Positions 23,940 to 36,680 of a stretch of 39,399 nucleotides of DNA are shown here, one piece after another. This DNA is from Tubulanus polymorphus. Its lineage: Eukaryota > Nemertea > Palaeonemertea > Tubulaniformes > Tubulanidae. A model generated the notes under the pieces. That model was not told where the DNA came from and made no database searches. It saw nothing but the letters and a program-made list of their open reading frames with translations. Where the stretch lies: positions 64,001 through 103,399 of the forward strand of contig NW_027437452.1 in NCBI RefSeq assembly GCF_964204645.1, in the 5' to 3' direction. The stretch's first letter is position 1. Each line of letters opens with the position of its first letter. Position numbers and translations under genes: made by a program.

Positions 23940-24870
23940 GTTTTCGGTCCGAAAAGTGCTTTTCCTGACGATTTGAGCGCTTTTACGCATCGACATTGTC
24001 GTTTTCCCGATAGGGGGAATATTTGATACGAAAACGTCTTTTCTCGCGCTGAACGACGTTTTCGGGTCGAAAAGTGCTTTTCCTGACGATTTGAGCGCTT
24101 TTACGCATCGACATTGTCGTTTTTCCGATAGGGGGAATATTTGATACGAAAACGTCTTTTCTCGCGCTGAACGACGTTTTCGGTTCGAAAAGTGCTTTTC
24201 CTGACGATTTGAGCGCTTTTACGCATCGACATTGTCGTTTTCCCGATAGGGGGAATATTTGATACGAAAACGTCTTTTCTCGCGCTGAACGACGTTTTCG
24301 GGTCGAAAAGTGCTTTTCCTGACGATTTGAGCGCTTTTACGCATCGACATTGTCGTTTTTTCGATAGGGGGAATATTTGATACGAAAACGTCTTTTCTCG
24401 CGCTGAACGACGTTTTCGCGTCTAAAAGTGCTTTTCCTGACGATTTGAGCGCTTTTACGCATCGACATTGTCGTTTTTCCGATAGGGGGAATATTTGATA
24501 CGAAAACGTATTTTCTCGCGCTGTACGACGTTTTCGCGTCGAAAAGTGCTTTTCCTGACGATTTGAGCGCTTTTACGCATCGACATTGTCGTTTTTCCGA
24601 TCGGGGGAATATTTGATACGAAAACGTCTTTTCTCGCGCTGAACGACGTTTTCGGGTCGAAAAGTGCTTTTCCTGACGATTTGAGCGCTTTTACGCATCG
24701 ACATTGTCGTTTTCCCGATAGGGGGAATATTTGATACGAAAACGTCTTTTCTCGCGCTGAACGACGTTTTCGGGTCGAAAAGTGCTTTTCCTGACGATTT
24801 GAGCGCTTTTACGCATCGACATTGTCGTTTTTCCGATAGGGGGAATATTTGATACGAAAACGTCTTTTCT
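23940..24870. repeat. HOR block F, copy 2 (shared with 8.1-9.05 kb)
   Basis: The order of monomer variants matches 8100-9050, including the GCGTCTAAAA marker (24418) between a GGTTCG monomer and a GTATTTT/TGTACG monomer. GCGTCTAAAA also occurs near 25955, 32872, 36628, 37920 and 38987, usually after the same neighbours, so this string is a widely copied module. Confidence 0.6.
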
Positions 24871-27149
24871 CGCGCTGAACGACGTTTTCGCGTCGAAAAG
24901 TGCTTTTCCTGACGATTTGAGCGCTTTTACGCATCGACATTGTCGTTTTTCCGATAGGGGGAATATTTGATACGAAAACGTATTTTCTCGCGCTGTACGA
25001 CGTTTTCGCGTCGAAAAGTGCTTTTCCTGACGATTTGAGCGCTTTTACGCATCGACACTGTCGTTTTCCCGATAGGGGGAATATTTGATACGAAAACGTC
25101 TTTTCTCGCGCTGAACGACGTTTTCGGGTCGAAAAGTGCTTTTCCTGACGATTTGAGCGCTTTTACGCATCGACATTGTCGTTTTTTCGATAGGGGGAAT
25201 ATTTGATACGAAAACGTCTTTTCTCGCGCTGAACGACGTTTTCGGGTCGAAAAGTGCTTTTCCTGACGATTTGAGCGCTTTTACGCATCGACATTGTCGT
25301 TTTTTCGATAGGGGGAATATTTGATACGAAAACGTCTTTTCTCGCGCTGAACGACGTTTTCCGTCCGAAAAGTGCTTTTCCTGACGATTTGAGCGCTTTT
25401 ACGCATCGACATTGTCGTTCTTCCGATAGGGGGAATATTTGATACGAAAACGTCTTTTCTCGCGCTGAACAACGTTTTCGGTCCGAAAAGTGCTTTTCCT
25501 GACGATTTGAGCGCTTTTACGCATCGACATTGTCGTTTTCCCGATAGGGGGAATATTTGATACGAAAACGTCTTTTCTCGCGCTGAACGACGTTTTCGGG
25601 TCGAAAAGTGCTTTTCCTGACGATTTGAGCGCTTTTACGCATCGACATTGTCGTTTTTCCGATAGGGGGAATATTTGATACGAAAACGTCTTTTCTCGCG
25701 CTGAACGACGTTTTCGGTTCGAAAAGTGCTTTTCCTGACGATTTGAGCGCTTTTACGCATCGACATTGTCGTTTTCCCGATAGGGGGAATATTTGATACG
25801 AAAACGTCTTTTCTCGCGCTGAACGACGTTTTCGGGTCGAAAAGTGCTTTTCCTGACGATTTGAGCGCTTTTACGCATCGACATTGTCGTTTTTTCGATA
25901 GGGGGAATATTTGATACGAAAACGTCTTTTCTCGCGCTGAACGACGTTTTCGCGTCTAAAAGTGCTTTTCCTGACGATTTGAGCGCTTTTACGCATCGAC
26001 ATTGTCGTTTTTCCGATCGGGGGAATATTTGATACGAAAACGTCTTTTCTCGCGCTGAACGACGTTTTCGGGTCGAAAAGTGCTTTTCCTGACGATTTGA
26101 GCGCTTTTACGCATCGACATTGTCGTTTTCCCGATAGGGGGAATATTTGATACGAAAACGTCTTTTCTCGCGCTGAACGACGTTTTTGCGTCGAAAAGTG
26201 CTTTTCCTGACGATTTGAGCGCTTTTACGCATCGACATTGTCGTTTTCCCGATAGGGGGAATATTTGATACGAAAACGTCTTTTCTCGCGCTGAACGACG
26301 TTTAAGGGTCGAAAAGTGCTTTTCCTGACGATTTGAGCGCTTTTACGCATCGACATTGTCGTTTTTCCGATAGGGGGAATATTTGATACGAAAACGTCTT
26401 TTCTCGCGCTGAACGACGTTTTCGGGTCGAAAAGTGCTTTTCCTGACGATTTGAGCGCTTTTACGCATCGACATTGTCGTTTTTTCGATAGGGGGAATAT
26501 TTGATACGAAAACGTCTTTTCTCGCACTGAACGACGTTTTCGCGTCGAAAAGTGCTTTACCTGACGATTTGAGCGCTTTTACGCATCGACATTGTCGTTT
26601 TTCCGATAGGGGGAATATTTGATACGAAAACGTCTTTTCTCGCGCTGTACGACGTTTTTGCGTCGAAAAGTGCTTTTCCTGACGATTTGAGCGCTTTTAC
26701 GCATCGACATTGTCGTTTTCCCGATAGGGGGAATATTTGATACGAAAACTTCTTTTCTCGCGCTGAACGACGTTTTCGGGTCGAAAAGTGCTTTTCCTGA
26801 CGATTTGAGCGCTTTTACGCATCGACATTGTCGTTTTTCCGATAGGGGGAATATTTGATACGAAAACGTCTTTTCTCGCGCTGAACGACGTTTTCGGGTC
26901 GAAAAGTGCTTTTCCTGACGATTTGAGCGCTTTTACGCATCGACATTGTCGTTTTCCCGATAGGGTGAATATTTGATACGAAAACGTCTTTTCTCGCTCT
27001 GAACGACGTTTTCGGGTCGAAAAGTGCTTTTCCTGACGATTTGAGCGCTTTTTCGCATCGACATTGTCGTTTTTTCGATAGGGGGAATATTTGATACGAA
27101 AACGTCTTTTCTCGCGCTGAACGACGTTTTCGCGTCGAAAAGTGCTTTT

Positions 27150-29250
27150 CCTGACGATTTGAGCGCTTTTACGCATCGACATTGTCGTTTTTCCGATAGG
27201 GGGAATATTTGATACGAAAACGTCTTTTCTCGCGCTGTACGACGTTTTTGCGTCGAAAAGTGCTTTTCCTGACGATTTGAGCGCTTTTACGCATCGACAT
27301 TGTCGTTTTCCGGATAGGGGGAATATTTGATACGAAAACGTCTTTTCTCGCGCTGAACGACGTTTTCGGTCCGAAAAGTGCTTTTCCTGACCATTTGAGC
27401 GCTTTTACGCATCGACATTGTCGTTTTCCCGATAGGGGGAATATTTGATACGAAAACGTCTTTTCTCGCGCTGAACGACGTTTTCGGGTCGAAAAGTGCT
27501 TTTCCTGACGATTTGAGCGCTTTTACGCATCGACATTGTCGTTTTTCCGATAGGGGGAATATTTGAGACGAAAACGTCTTTTCTCGCGCTGAACGACGTT
27601 TTCGGGTCGAAAAGTGCTTTTCCTGACGATTTGAGCGCTTTTACGCATCGACATTGTCGTTTTTTCGATAGGGGGAATATTTGATACGAAAACGTCTTTT
27701 CTCGCGCTGAACGACGTTTTCGCGTCGAAAAGTGCTTTTCCTGACGATTTGAGCGCTTTTACGCATCGACATTGTCGTTTTTCCGATAGGGGGAATATTT
27801 GATACGAAAACGTCTTTTCTCGCGCTGTACGACGTTTTCGCGTCGAAAAGTGCTTTTCCTGACGATTTGAGCGCTTTTACGCATCGACATTGTCGTTTTT
27901 TCGATAGGGGGAATATTTGATACGAAAACGTCTTTTCTCGCGCTGAACGACGTTTTCGCGTCGAAAAGTGCTTTTCCTGACGATTTGAGCGCTTTTACGC
28001 ATCGACATTGTCGTTTTTCCGATAGGGGGAATATTTGATACGAAAACGTCTTTTCTCGCGCTGTACGACGTTTTTGCGTCGAAAAGTGCTTTTCCTGACG
28101 ATTTGAGCGCTTTTACGCATCGACATTGTCGTTTTCCGGATAGGGGGAATATTTGATACGAAAACGTCTTTTCTCGCGCTGAACGACGTTTTCGGTCCGA
28201 AAAGTGCTTTTCCTGACGATTTGAGCGCTTTTACGCATCGGGGGAATATTTGATACGAAAACGTCTTTTCTCGCGCTGAACGACGTTTTTGCGTCGAAAA
28301 GTGCTTTTCCTGACGATTTGAGCGCTTTTACGCATCGACATTGTCGTTTTCCCGATAGGGGGAATATTTGATACGAAAACGTCTTTTCTCGCGCTGAACG
28401 ACGTTTACGGGTCGAAAAGTGCTTTTCCTGACGATTTGAGCGCTTTTACGCATCGACATTGTCGTTTTTCCGATAGGGGGAATATTTGATATGAAAACGT
28501 CTCTTCTCGCGCTGAACGACGTTTTCGGGTCGAAAAGTGCTTTTCCTGACGATTTGAGCGCTTTTACGCATCGACATTGTCGTTTTTTCGATAGGGGGAA
28601 TATTTGATACGAAAACGTCTTTTCTCGCGCTGAACGACGTTTTCGCGTCGAAAAGTGCTTTACCTGACGATTTGAGCGCTTTTACGCATCGACATTGTCG
28701 TTTTTCCGATAGGGGGAATATTTGATACGAAAACGTCTTTTCTCGCGCTGTACGACGTTTTTGCGTCGAAAAGTGCTTTTCCTGACGATTTGAGCGCTTT
28801 TACGCATCGACATTGTCGTTTTCCCGATAGGGGGAATATTTGATACGAAAACTTCTTTTCTCGCGCTGAACGACGTTTTCGGGTCGAAAAGTGCTTTTCC
28901 TGACGACTTGAGCGCTTTTACGCATCGACATTGTCGTTTTTCCGATAGGGGGAATATTTGATACGAAAACGTATTTTCTCGCGCTGTACGAAGTTTTCGC
29001 GTCGAAAAGTGCTTTTCCTGACGATTTGAGCGCTTTTACGCATCGACATTGTCGTTTTTCCGATCGGGGGAATATTTGATACGAAAACGTCTTTTCTCGC
29101 GCTGTACGACGTTTTCGCGTCGAAAAGTGTTTTTCCTGACGATTTGAGCGCTTTTACGCATCGACATTGTCGTTTTCCCGATAGGGGGAATATTTGATAC
29201 GAAAACGTCTCTTCTCGCGCTGAACGACGTTTTCGGGTCGAAAAGTGCTT
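27150..29250. repeat. 18-mer HOR (2103 bp) with one 97-bp monomer, copy 1
   Basis: Private variants recur 2103 bp (18x118 minus 21) later: CCGGATAG (27310), CCATTTGAG (27391), TTTGAGACG near 27566, the short monomer at 28207, GATATGAAAACG near 28488, GCTTTACC near 28659, GACGACTTGAG near 28902 and TGTACGAAGTTTT near 28986. One base difference was noted between copies (TTTTCGCG near 27835 against TTTTTGCG near 29938). Confidence 0.85.
28207..28303. repeat. 97-bp shortened monomer, first instance
   Basis: Twenty-one bases are missing between CGCATCG and GGGGAATATT. In the ATCGGGGG-type monomer the missing stretch is bounded by two ATCG copies 21 bp apart, so a deletion by 4-bp microhomology in such a monomer gives exactly this product. 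Confidence 0.95.
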
Positions 29251-31350
29251 TTCCTGACGATTTGAGCGCTTTTACGCATCGACATTGTCGTTTTTCCGAT
29301 AGGGGGAATATTTGATACGAAAACGTCTTTTCTCGCGCTGTACGACGTTTTTGCGTCGAAAAGTGCTTTTCCTGACGATTTGAGCGCTTTTACGCATCGA
29401 CATTGTCGTTTTCCGGATAGGGGGAATATTTGATACGAAAACGTCTTTTCTCGCGCTGAACGACGTTTTCGGTCCGAAAAGTGCTTTTCCTGACCATTTG
29501 AGCGCTTTTACGCATCGACATTGTCGTTTTCCCGATAGGGGGAATATTTGATACGAAAACGTCTTTTCTCGCGCTGAACGACGTTTTCGGGTCGAAAAGT
29601 GCTTTTCCTGACGATTTGAGCGCTTTTACGCATCGACATTGTCGTTTTTCCGATAGGGGGAATATTTGAGACGAAAACGTCTTTTCTCGCGCTGAACGAC
29701 GTTTTCGGGTCGAAAAGTGCTTTTCCTGACGATTTGAGCGCTTTTACGCATCGACATTGTCGTTTTTTCGATAGGGGGAATATTTGATACGAAAACGTCT
29801 TTTCTCGCGCTGAACGACGTTTTCGCGTCGAAAAGTGCTTTTCCTGACGATTTGAGCGCTTTTACGCATCGACATTGTCGTTTTTCCGATAGGGGGAATA
29901 TTTGATACGAAAACGTCTTTTCTCGCGCTGTACGACGTTTTTGCGTCGAAAAGTGCTTTTCCTGACGATTTGAGCGCTTTTACGCATCGACATTGTCGTT
30001 TTTTCGATAGGGGGAATATTTGATACGAAAACGTCTTTTCTCGCGCTGAACGACGTTTTCGCGTCGAAAAGTGCTTTTCCTGACGATTTGAGCGCTTTTA
30101 CGCATCGACATTGTCGTTTTTCCGATAGGGGGAATATTTGATACGAAAACGTCTTTTCTCGCGCTGTACGACGTTTTTGCGTCGAAAAGTGCTTTTCCTG
30201 ACGATTTGAGCGCTTTTACGCATCGACATTGTCGTTTTCCGGATAGGGGGAATATTTGATACGAAAACGTCTTTTCTCGCGCTGAACGACGTTTTCGGTC
30301 CGAAAAGTGCTTTTCCTGACGATTTGAGCGCTTTTACGCATCGGGGGAATATTTGATACGAAAACGTCTTTTCTCGCGCTGAACGACGTTTTTGCGTCGA
30401 AAAGTGCTTTTCCTGACGATTTGAGCGCTTTTACGCATCGACATTGTCGTTTTCCCGATAGGGGGAATATTTGATACGAAAACGTCTTTTCTCGCGCTGA
30501 ACGACGTTTACGGGTCGAAAAGTGCTTTTCCTGACGATTTGAGCGCTTTTACGCATCGACATTGTCGTTTTTCCGATAGGGGGAATATTTGATATGAAAA
30601 CGTCTCTTCTCGCGCTGAACGACGTTTTCGGGTCGAAAAGTGCTTTTCCTGACGATTTGAGCGCTTTTACGCATCGACATTGTCGTTTTTTCGATAGGGG
30701 GAATATTTGATACGAAAACGTCTTTTCTCGCGCTGAACGACGTTTTCGCGTCGAAAAGTGCTTTACCTGACGATTTGAGCGCTTTTACGCATCGACATTG
30801 TCGTTTTTCCGATAGGGGGAATATTTGATACGAAAACGTCTTTTCTCGCGCTGTACGACGTTTTTGCGTCGAAAAGTGCTTTTCCTGACGATTTGAGCGC
30901 TTTTACGCATCGACATTGTCGTTTTCCCGATAGGGGGAATATTTGATACGAAAACTTCTTTTCTCGCGCTGAACGACGTTTTCGGGTCGAAAAGTGCTTT
31001 TCCTGACGACTTGAGCGCTTTTACGCATCGACATTGTCGTTTTTCCGATAGGGGGAATATTTGATACGAAAACGTATTTTCTCGCGCTGTACGAAGTTTT
31101 CGCGTCGAAAAGTGCTTTTCCTGACGATTTGAGCGCTTTTACGCATCGACATTGTCGTTTTTCCGATCGGGGGAATATTTGATACGAAAACGTCTTTTCT
31201 CGCGCTGTACGACGTTTTCGCGTCGAAAAGTGTTTTTCCTGACGATTTGAGCGCTTTTACGCATCGACATTGTCGTTTTCCCGATAGGGGGAATATTTGA
31301 TACGAAAACGTCTCTTCTCGCGCTGAACGACGTTTTCGGGTCGAAAAGTG
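29251..31350. repeat. 18-mer HOR (2103 bp) with one 97-bp monomer, copy 2
   Basis: This is the tandem partner of 27150-29250: CCGGATAG at 29413, CCATTTGAG at 29494, short monomer at 30310, GATATGAAAACG near 30591, GACGACTTGAG near 31005. It is also the left part of a larger duplicated segment (about 29.25-32.93 kb) that reappears at about 33.12-36.68 kb. Confidence 0.85.
30310..30406. repeat. 97-bp shortened monomer, second instance
   Basis: It carries the same 21-bp deletion as at 28207, displaced by 2103 bp, so it arose by copying and not by a new deletion. Confidence 0.95.
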
Positions 31351-33119
31351 CTTTTCCTGACGATTTGAGCGCTTTTACGCATCGACATTGTCGTTTTTCC
31401 GATAGGGGGAATATTTGATACGAAAACGTCTTTTCTCGCGCTGAACGACGTTTTCGGGTCGAAAAGTGCTTTTCCTGACGATTTGAGCGCTTTTACGCAT
31501 CGACATTGTCGTTTTTCCGATAGGGGGAATATTTGATACGAAAACGTCTTTTCTCGCGCTGAACGACGTTTTCGGGTCGAAAAGTGCTTTTCCTGACGAT
31601 TTGAGCGCTTTTACGCATCGACATTGTCGTTTTTTCGTTAGGGGGAATATTTGATACGAAAACGTCTTTTCTCGCGCTGAACGACGTTTTCGCGTCGAAA
31701 AGTGCTTTTCCTGACGATTTGAGCGCTTTTACGCATCGACATTGTCGTTTTTCCGATAGGGGGAATATTTGATACGAAAACGTATTTTCTCGCGCTGTAC
31801 GACGTTTTCGCGTCGAAAAGTGCTTTTCCTGACGATTTGAGCGCTTTTACGCATCGACACTGTCGTTTTCCCGATAGGGGGAATATTTGATACGAAAACG
31901 TCTTTTCTCGCGCTGAACGACGTTTTCGGGTCGAAAAGTGCTTTTCCTGACGATTTGAGCGCTTTTACGCATCGACATTGTCGTTTTTCCGATAGGGGGA
32001 ATATTTAATACGAAAACGTCTTTTCTCGCGCTGAACGACGTTTTCGCGTCGAAAAGTGCTTTTCCTGACGATTTGAGCGCTTTTACGCATCGACATTGTC
32101 GTTTTTTCGATAGGGGGAATATTTGATACGAAAACGTCTTTTCTCGCGCTGAACGACGTTTTCGGGTCGAAAAGTGCTTTTCCTGACGATTTGAGCGCTT
32201 TTACGCATCGACATTGTCGTTTTTTCGATAGGGGGAATATTTGATACGAAAACGTCTTTTCTCGCGCTGAACGACGTTTTCCGTCCGAAAAGTGCTTTTC
32301 CTGACGATTTGAGCGCTTTTACGCATCGACATTGTCGTTTTTCCGATAGGGGGAATATTTGATACGAAAACGTCTTTTCTCGCGCTGAACAACGTTTTCG
32401 GTCCGAAAAGTGCTTTTCCTGACGATTTGAGCGCTTTTACGCATCGACATTGTCGTTTTCCCGATAGGGGGAATATTTGATACGAAAACGTCTTTTCTCG
32501 CGCTGAACGACGTTTTCGGGTCGAAAAGTGCTTTTCCTGACGATTTGAGCGCTTTTACGCATCGACATTGTCGTTTTTCCGATAGGGGGAATATTTGATA
32601 CGAAAACGTCTTTTCTCGCGCTGAACGACGTTTTCGGGTCGAAAAGTGCTTTTCCTGACGATTTGAGCGCTTTTACGCATCGACATTGTCGTTTTCCCGA
32701 TAGGGGGAATATTTGATACGAAAACGTCTTTTCTCGCGCTGTACGACGTTTTCGGGTCGAAAAGTGCTTTTCCTGACGATTTGAGCGCTTTTACGCATCG
32801 ACATTGTCGTTTTTTCGATAGGGGGAATATTTGATACGAAAACGTCTTTTCTCGCGCTGAACGACGTTTTCGCGTCTAAAAGTGCTTTTCCTGACGATTT
32901 GAGCGCTTTTACGCATCGACATTGTCGTTTTTCCGATCGGGGGAATATTTGATACGAAAACGTCTTTTCTCGCTCTGAACGACGTTTTCGGGTCGAAAAG
33001 TGCTTTTCCTGACGATTTGAGCGCTTTTACGCATCGACATTGTCGTTTTTTCGATAGGGGGAATATTTGATACGAAAACGTCTTTTCTCGCGCTGAACGA
33101 CGTTTTCGCGTCGAAAAGT

Positions 33120-36100
33120 GCTTTTCCTGACGATTTGAGCGCTTTTACGCATCGACATTGTCGTTTTTCCGATAGGGGGAATATTTGATACGAAAACGTC
33201 TTTTCTCGCGCTGTACGACGTTTTTGCGTCGAAAAGTGCTTTTCCTGACGATTTGAGCGCTTTTACGCATCGACATTGTCGTTTTCCGGATAGGGGGAAT
33301 ATTTGATACGAAAACGTCTTTTCTCGCGCTGAACGACGTTTTCGGTCCGAAAAGTGCTTTTCCTGACGATTTGAGCGCTTTTACGCATCGACATTGTCGT
33401 TTTCCCGATAGGGGAATATTTGATACGAAAACGTCTTTTCTCGCGCTGAACGACGTTTTCGGGTCGAAAAGTGCTTTTCCTGACGATTTGAGCGCTTTTA
33501 CGCATCGACATTGTCGTTTTTCCGATAGGGGGAATATTTGAGACGAAAACGTCTTTTCTCGCGCTGAACGACGTTTTCGGGTCGAAAAGTGCTTTTCCTG
33601 ACGATTTGAGCGCTTTTACGCATCGACATTGTCGTTTTTTCGATAGGGGGAATATTTGATACGAAAACGTCTTTTCTCGCGCTGAACGACGTTTTCGCGT
33701 CGAAAAGTGCTTTTCCTGACGATTTGAGCGCTTTTACGCATCGACATTGTCGTTTTTCCGATAGGGGGAATATTTGATACGAAAACGTCTTTTCTCGCGC
33801 TGTACGACGTTTTTGCGTCGAAAAGTGCTTTTCCTGACGATTTGAGCGCTTTTACGCATCGACATTGTCGTTTTTTCGATAGGGGGAATATTTGATACGA
33901 AAACGTCTTTTCTCGCGCTGAACGACGTTTTCGCGTCGAAAAGTGCTTTTCCTGACGATTTGAGCGCTTTTACGCATCGACATTGTCGTTTTTCCGATAG
34001 GGGGAATATTTGATACGAAAACGTCTTTTCTCGCGCTGTACGACGTTTTTGCGTCGAAAAGTGCTTTTCCTGACGATTTGAGCGCTTTTACGCATCGACA
34101 TTGTCGTTTTCCGGATAGGGGGAATATTTGATACGAAAACGTCTTTTCTCGCGCTGAACGACGTTTTCGGTCCGAAAAGTGCTTTTCCTGACGATTTGAG
34201 CGCTTTTACGCATCGGGGGAATATTTGATACGAAAACGTCTTTTCTCGCGCTGAACGACGTTTTTGCGTCGAAAAGTGCTTTTCCTGACGATTTGAGCGC
34301 TTTTACGCATCGACATTGTCGTTTTCCCGATAGGGGGAATATTTGATACGAAAACGTCTTTTCTCGCGCTGAACGACGTTTACGGGTCGAAAAGTGCTTT
34401 TCCTGACGATTTGAGCGCTTTTACGCATCGACATTGTCGTTTTTCCGATAGGGGGAATATTTGATATGAAAACGTCTCTTCTCGCGCTGAACGACGTTTT
34501 CGGGTCGAAAAGTGCTTTTCCTGACGATTTGAGCGCTTTTACGCATCGACATTGTCGTTTTTTCGATAGGGGGAATATTTGATACGAAAACGTCTTTTCT
34601 CGCGCTGAACGACGTTTTCGCGTCGAAAAGTGCTTTACCTGACGATTTGAGCGCTTTTACGCATCGACATTGTCGTTTTTCCGATAGGGGGAATATTTGA
34701 TACGAAAACGTCTTTTCTCGCGCTGTACGACGTTTTTGCGTCGAAAAGTGCTTTTCCTGACGATTTGAGCGCTTTTACGCATCGACATTGTCGTTTTCCC
34801 GATAGGGGGAATATTTGATACGAAAACTTCTTTTCTCGCGCTGAACGACGTTTTCGGGTCGAAAAGTGCTTTTCCTGACGACTTGAGCGCTTTTACGCAT
34901 CGACATTGTCGTTTTTCCGATAGGGGGAATATTTGATACGAAAACGTATTTTCTCGCGCTGTACGAAGTTTTCGCGTCGAAAAGTGCTTTTCCTGACGAT
35001 TTGAGCGCTTTTACGCATCGACATTGTCGTTTTTCCGATCGGGGGAATATTTGATACGAAAACGTCTTTTCTCGCGCTGTACGACGTTTTCGCGTCGAAA
35101 AGTGTTTTTCCTGACGATTTGAGCGCTTTTACGCATCGACATTGTCGTTTTCCCGATAGGGGGAATATTTGATACGAAAACGTCTCTTCTCGCGCTGAAC
35201 GACGTTTTCGGGTCGAAAAGTGCTTTTCCTGACGATTTGAGCGCTTTTACGCATCGACATTGTCGTTTTTCCGATAGGGGGAATATTTGATACGAAAACG
35301 TCTTTTCTCGCGCTGAACGACGTTTTCGGGTCGAAAAGTGCTTTTCCTGACGATTTGAGCGCTTTTACGCATCGACATTGTCGTTTTTCCGATAGGGGGA
35401 ATATTTGATACGAAAACGTCTTTTCTCGCGCTGAACGACGTTTTCGCGTCGAAAAGTGCTTTTCCTGACGATTTGAGCGCTTTTACGCATCGACATTGTC
35501 GTTTTTCCGATAGGGGGAATATTTGATACGAAAACGTATTTTCTCGCGCTGTACGACGTTTTCGCGTCGAAAAGTGCTTTTCCTGACGATTTGAGCGCTT
35601 TTACGCATCGACACTGTCGTTTTCCCGATAGGGGGAATATTTGATACGAAAACGTCTTTTCTCGCGCTGAACGACGTTTTCGGGTCGAAAAGTGCTTTTC
35701 CTGACGATTTGAGCGCTTTTACGCATCGACATTGTCGTTTTTCCGATAGGGGGAATATTTAATACGAAAACGTCTTTTCTCGCGCTGAACGACGTTTTCG
35801 CGTCGAAAAGTGCTTTTCCTGACGATTTGAGCGCTTTTACGCATCGACATTGTCGTTTTTTCGATAGGGGGAATATTTGATACGAAAACGTCTTTTCTCG
35901 CGCTGAACGACGTTTTCGGGTCGAAAAGTGCTTTTCCTGACGATTTGAGCGCTTTTACGCATCGACATTGTCGTTTTTTCGATAGGGGGAATATTTGATA
36001 CGAAAACGTCTTTTCTCGCGCTGAACGACGTTTTCCGTCCGAAAAGTGCTTTTCCTGACGATTTGAGCGCTTTTACGCATCGACATTGTCGTTTTTCCGA

Positions 36101-36680
36101 TAGGGGGAATATTTGATACGAAAACGTCTTTTCTCGCGCTGAACAACGTTTTCGGTCCGAAAAGTGCTTTTCCTGACGATTTGAGCGCTTTTACGCATCG
36201 ACATTGTCGTTTTTCCGATAGGGGGAATATTTGATACGAAAACGTCTTTTCTCGCGCTGAACGACGTTTTCGGGTCGAAAAGTGCTTTTCCTGACGATTT
36301 GAGCGCTTTTACGCATCGACATTGTCGTTTTTCCGATAGGGGGAATATTTGATACGAAAACGTCTTTTCTCGCGCTGAACGACGTTTTCGGTTCGAAAAG
36401 TGCTTTTCCTGACGATTTGAGCGCTTTTACGCATCGACATTGTCGTTTTCCCGATAGGGGGAATATTTGATACGAAAACGTCTTTTCTCGCACTGTACGA
36501 CGTTTTCGGGTCGAAAAGTGCTTTTCCTGACGATTTGAGCGCTTTTACGCATCGACATTGTCGTTTTTTCGATAGGGGGAATATTTGATACGAAAACGTC
36601 TTTTCTCGCGCTGAACGACGTTTTCGCGTCTAAAAGTGCTTTTCCTGACGATTTGAGCGCTTTTACGCATCGACATTGTC
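33120..36680. repeat. About 3.7-kb intra-array segmental duplication, copy 2
   Basis: This is the partner of 29250-32930. It contains CCGGATAG near 33286, the short monomer at 34182, GATATGAAAACG near 34464, GACGACTTGAG near 34877, ATATTTAATA at 35755 and the CCGTCCG/AACAAC pair near 36031-36145. It lacks CCATTTGAG, so that change arose in the 27-29 kb lineage after they separated, or was lost here. Confidence 0.75.
34182..34278. repeat. 97-bp shortened monomer, third instance
   Basis: It has the same 21-bp deletion, 3872 bp right of the second instance. No other 97-bp monomers were found in the window. Confidence 0.95.

Larger units (their letters stand above)
29250..32930. repeat. About 3.7-kb intra-array segmental duplication, copy 1
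   Basis: The order of variants is repeated 3873 bp to the right, falling to 3872 after a 1-bp deletion near 33411 and to 3754 after loss of one monomer near 31.5/35.4 kb. Markers include the 97-bp monomer, the ATATTTAATA variant (32001 here, 35755 there), the CCGTCCG then AACAAC pair (near 32281 and 32390) and GCGTCTAAAA (near 32872). Confidence 0.75.
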
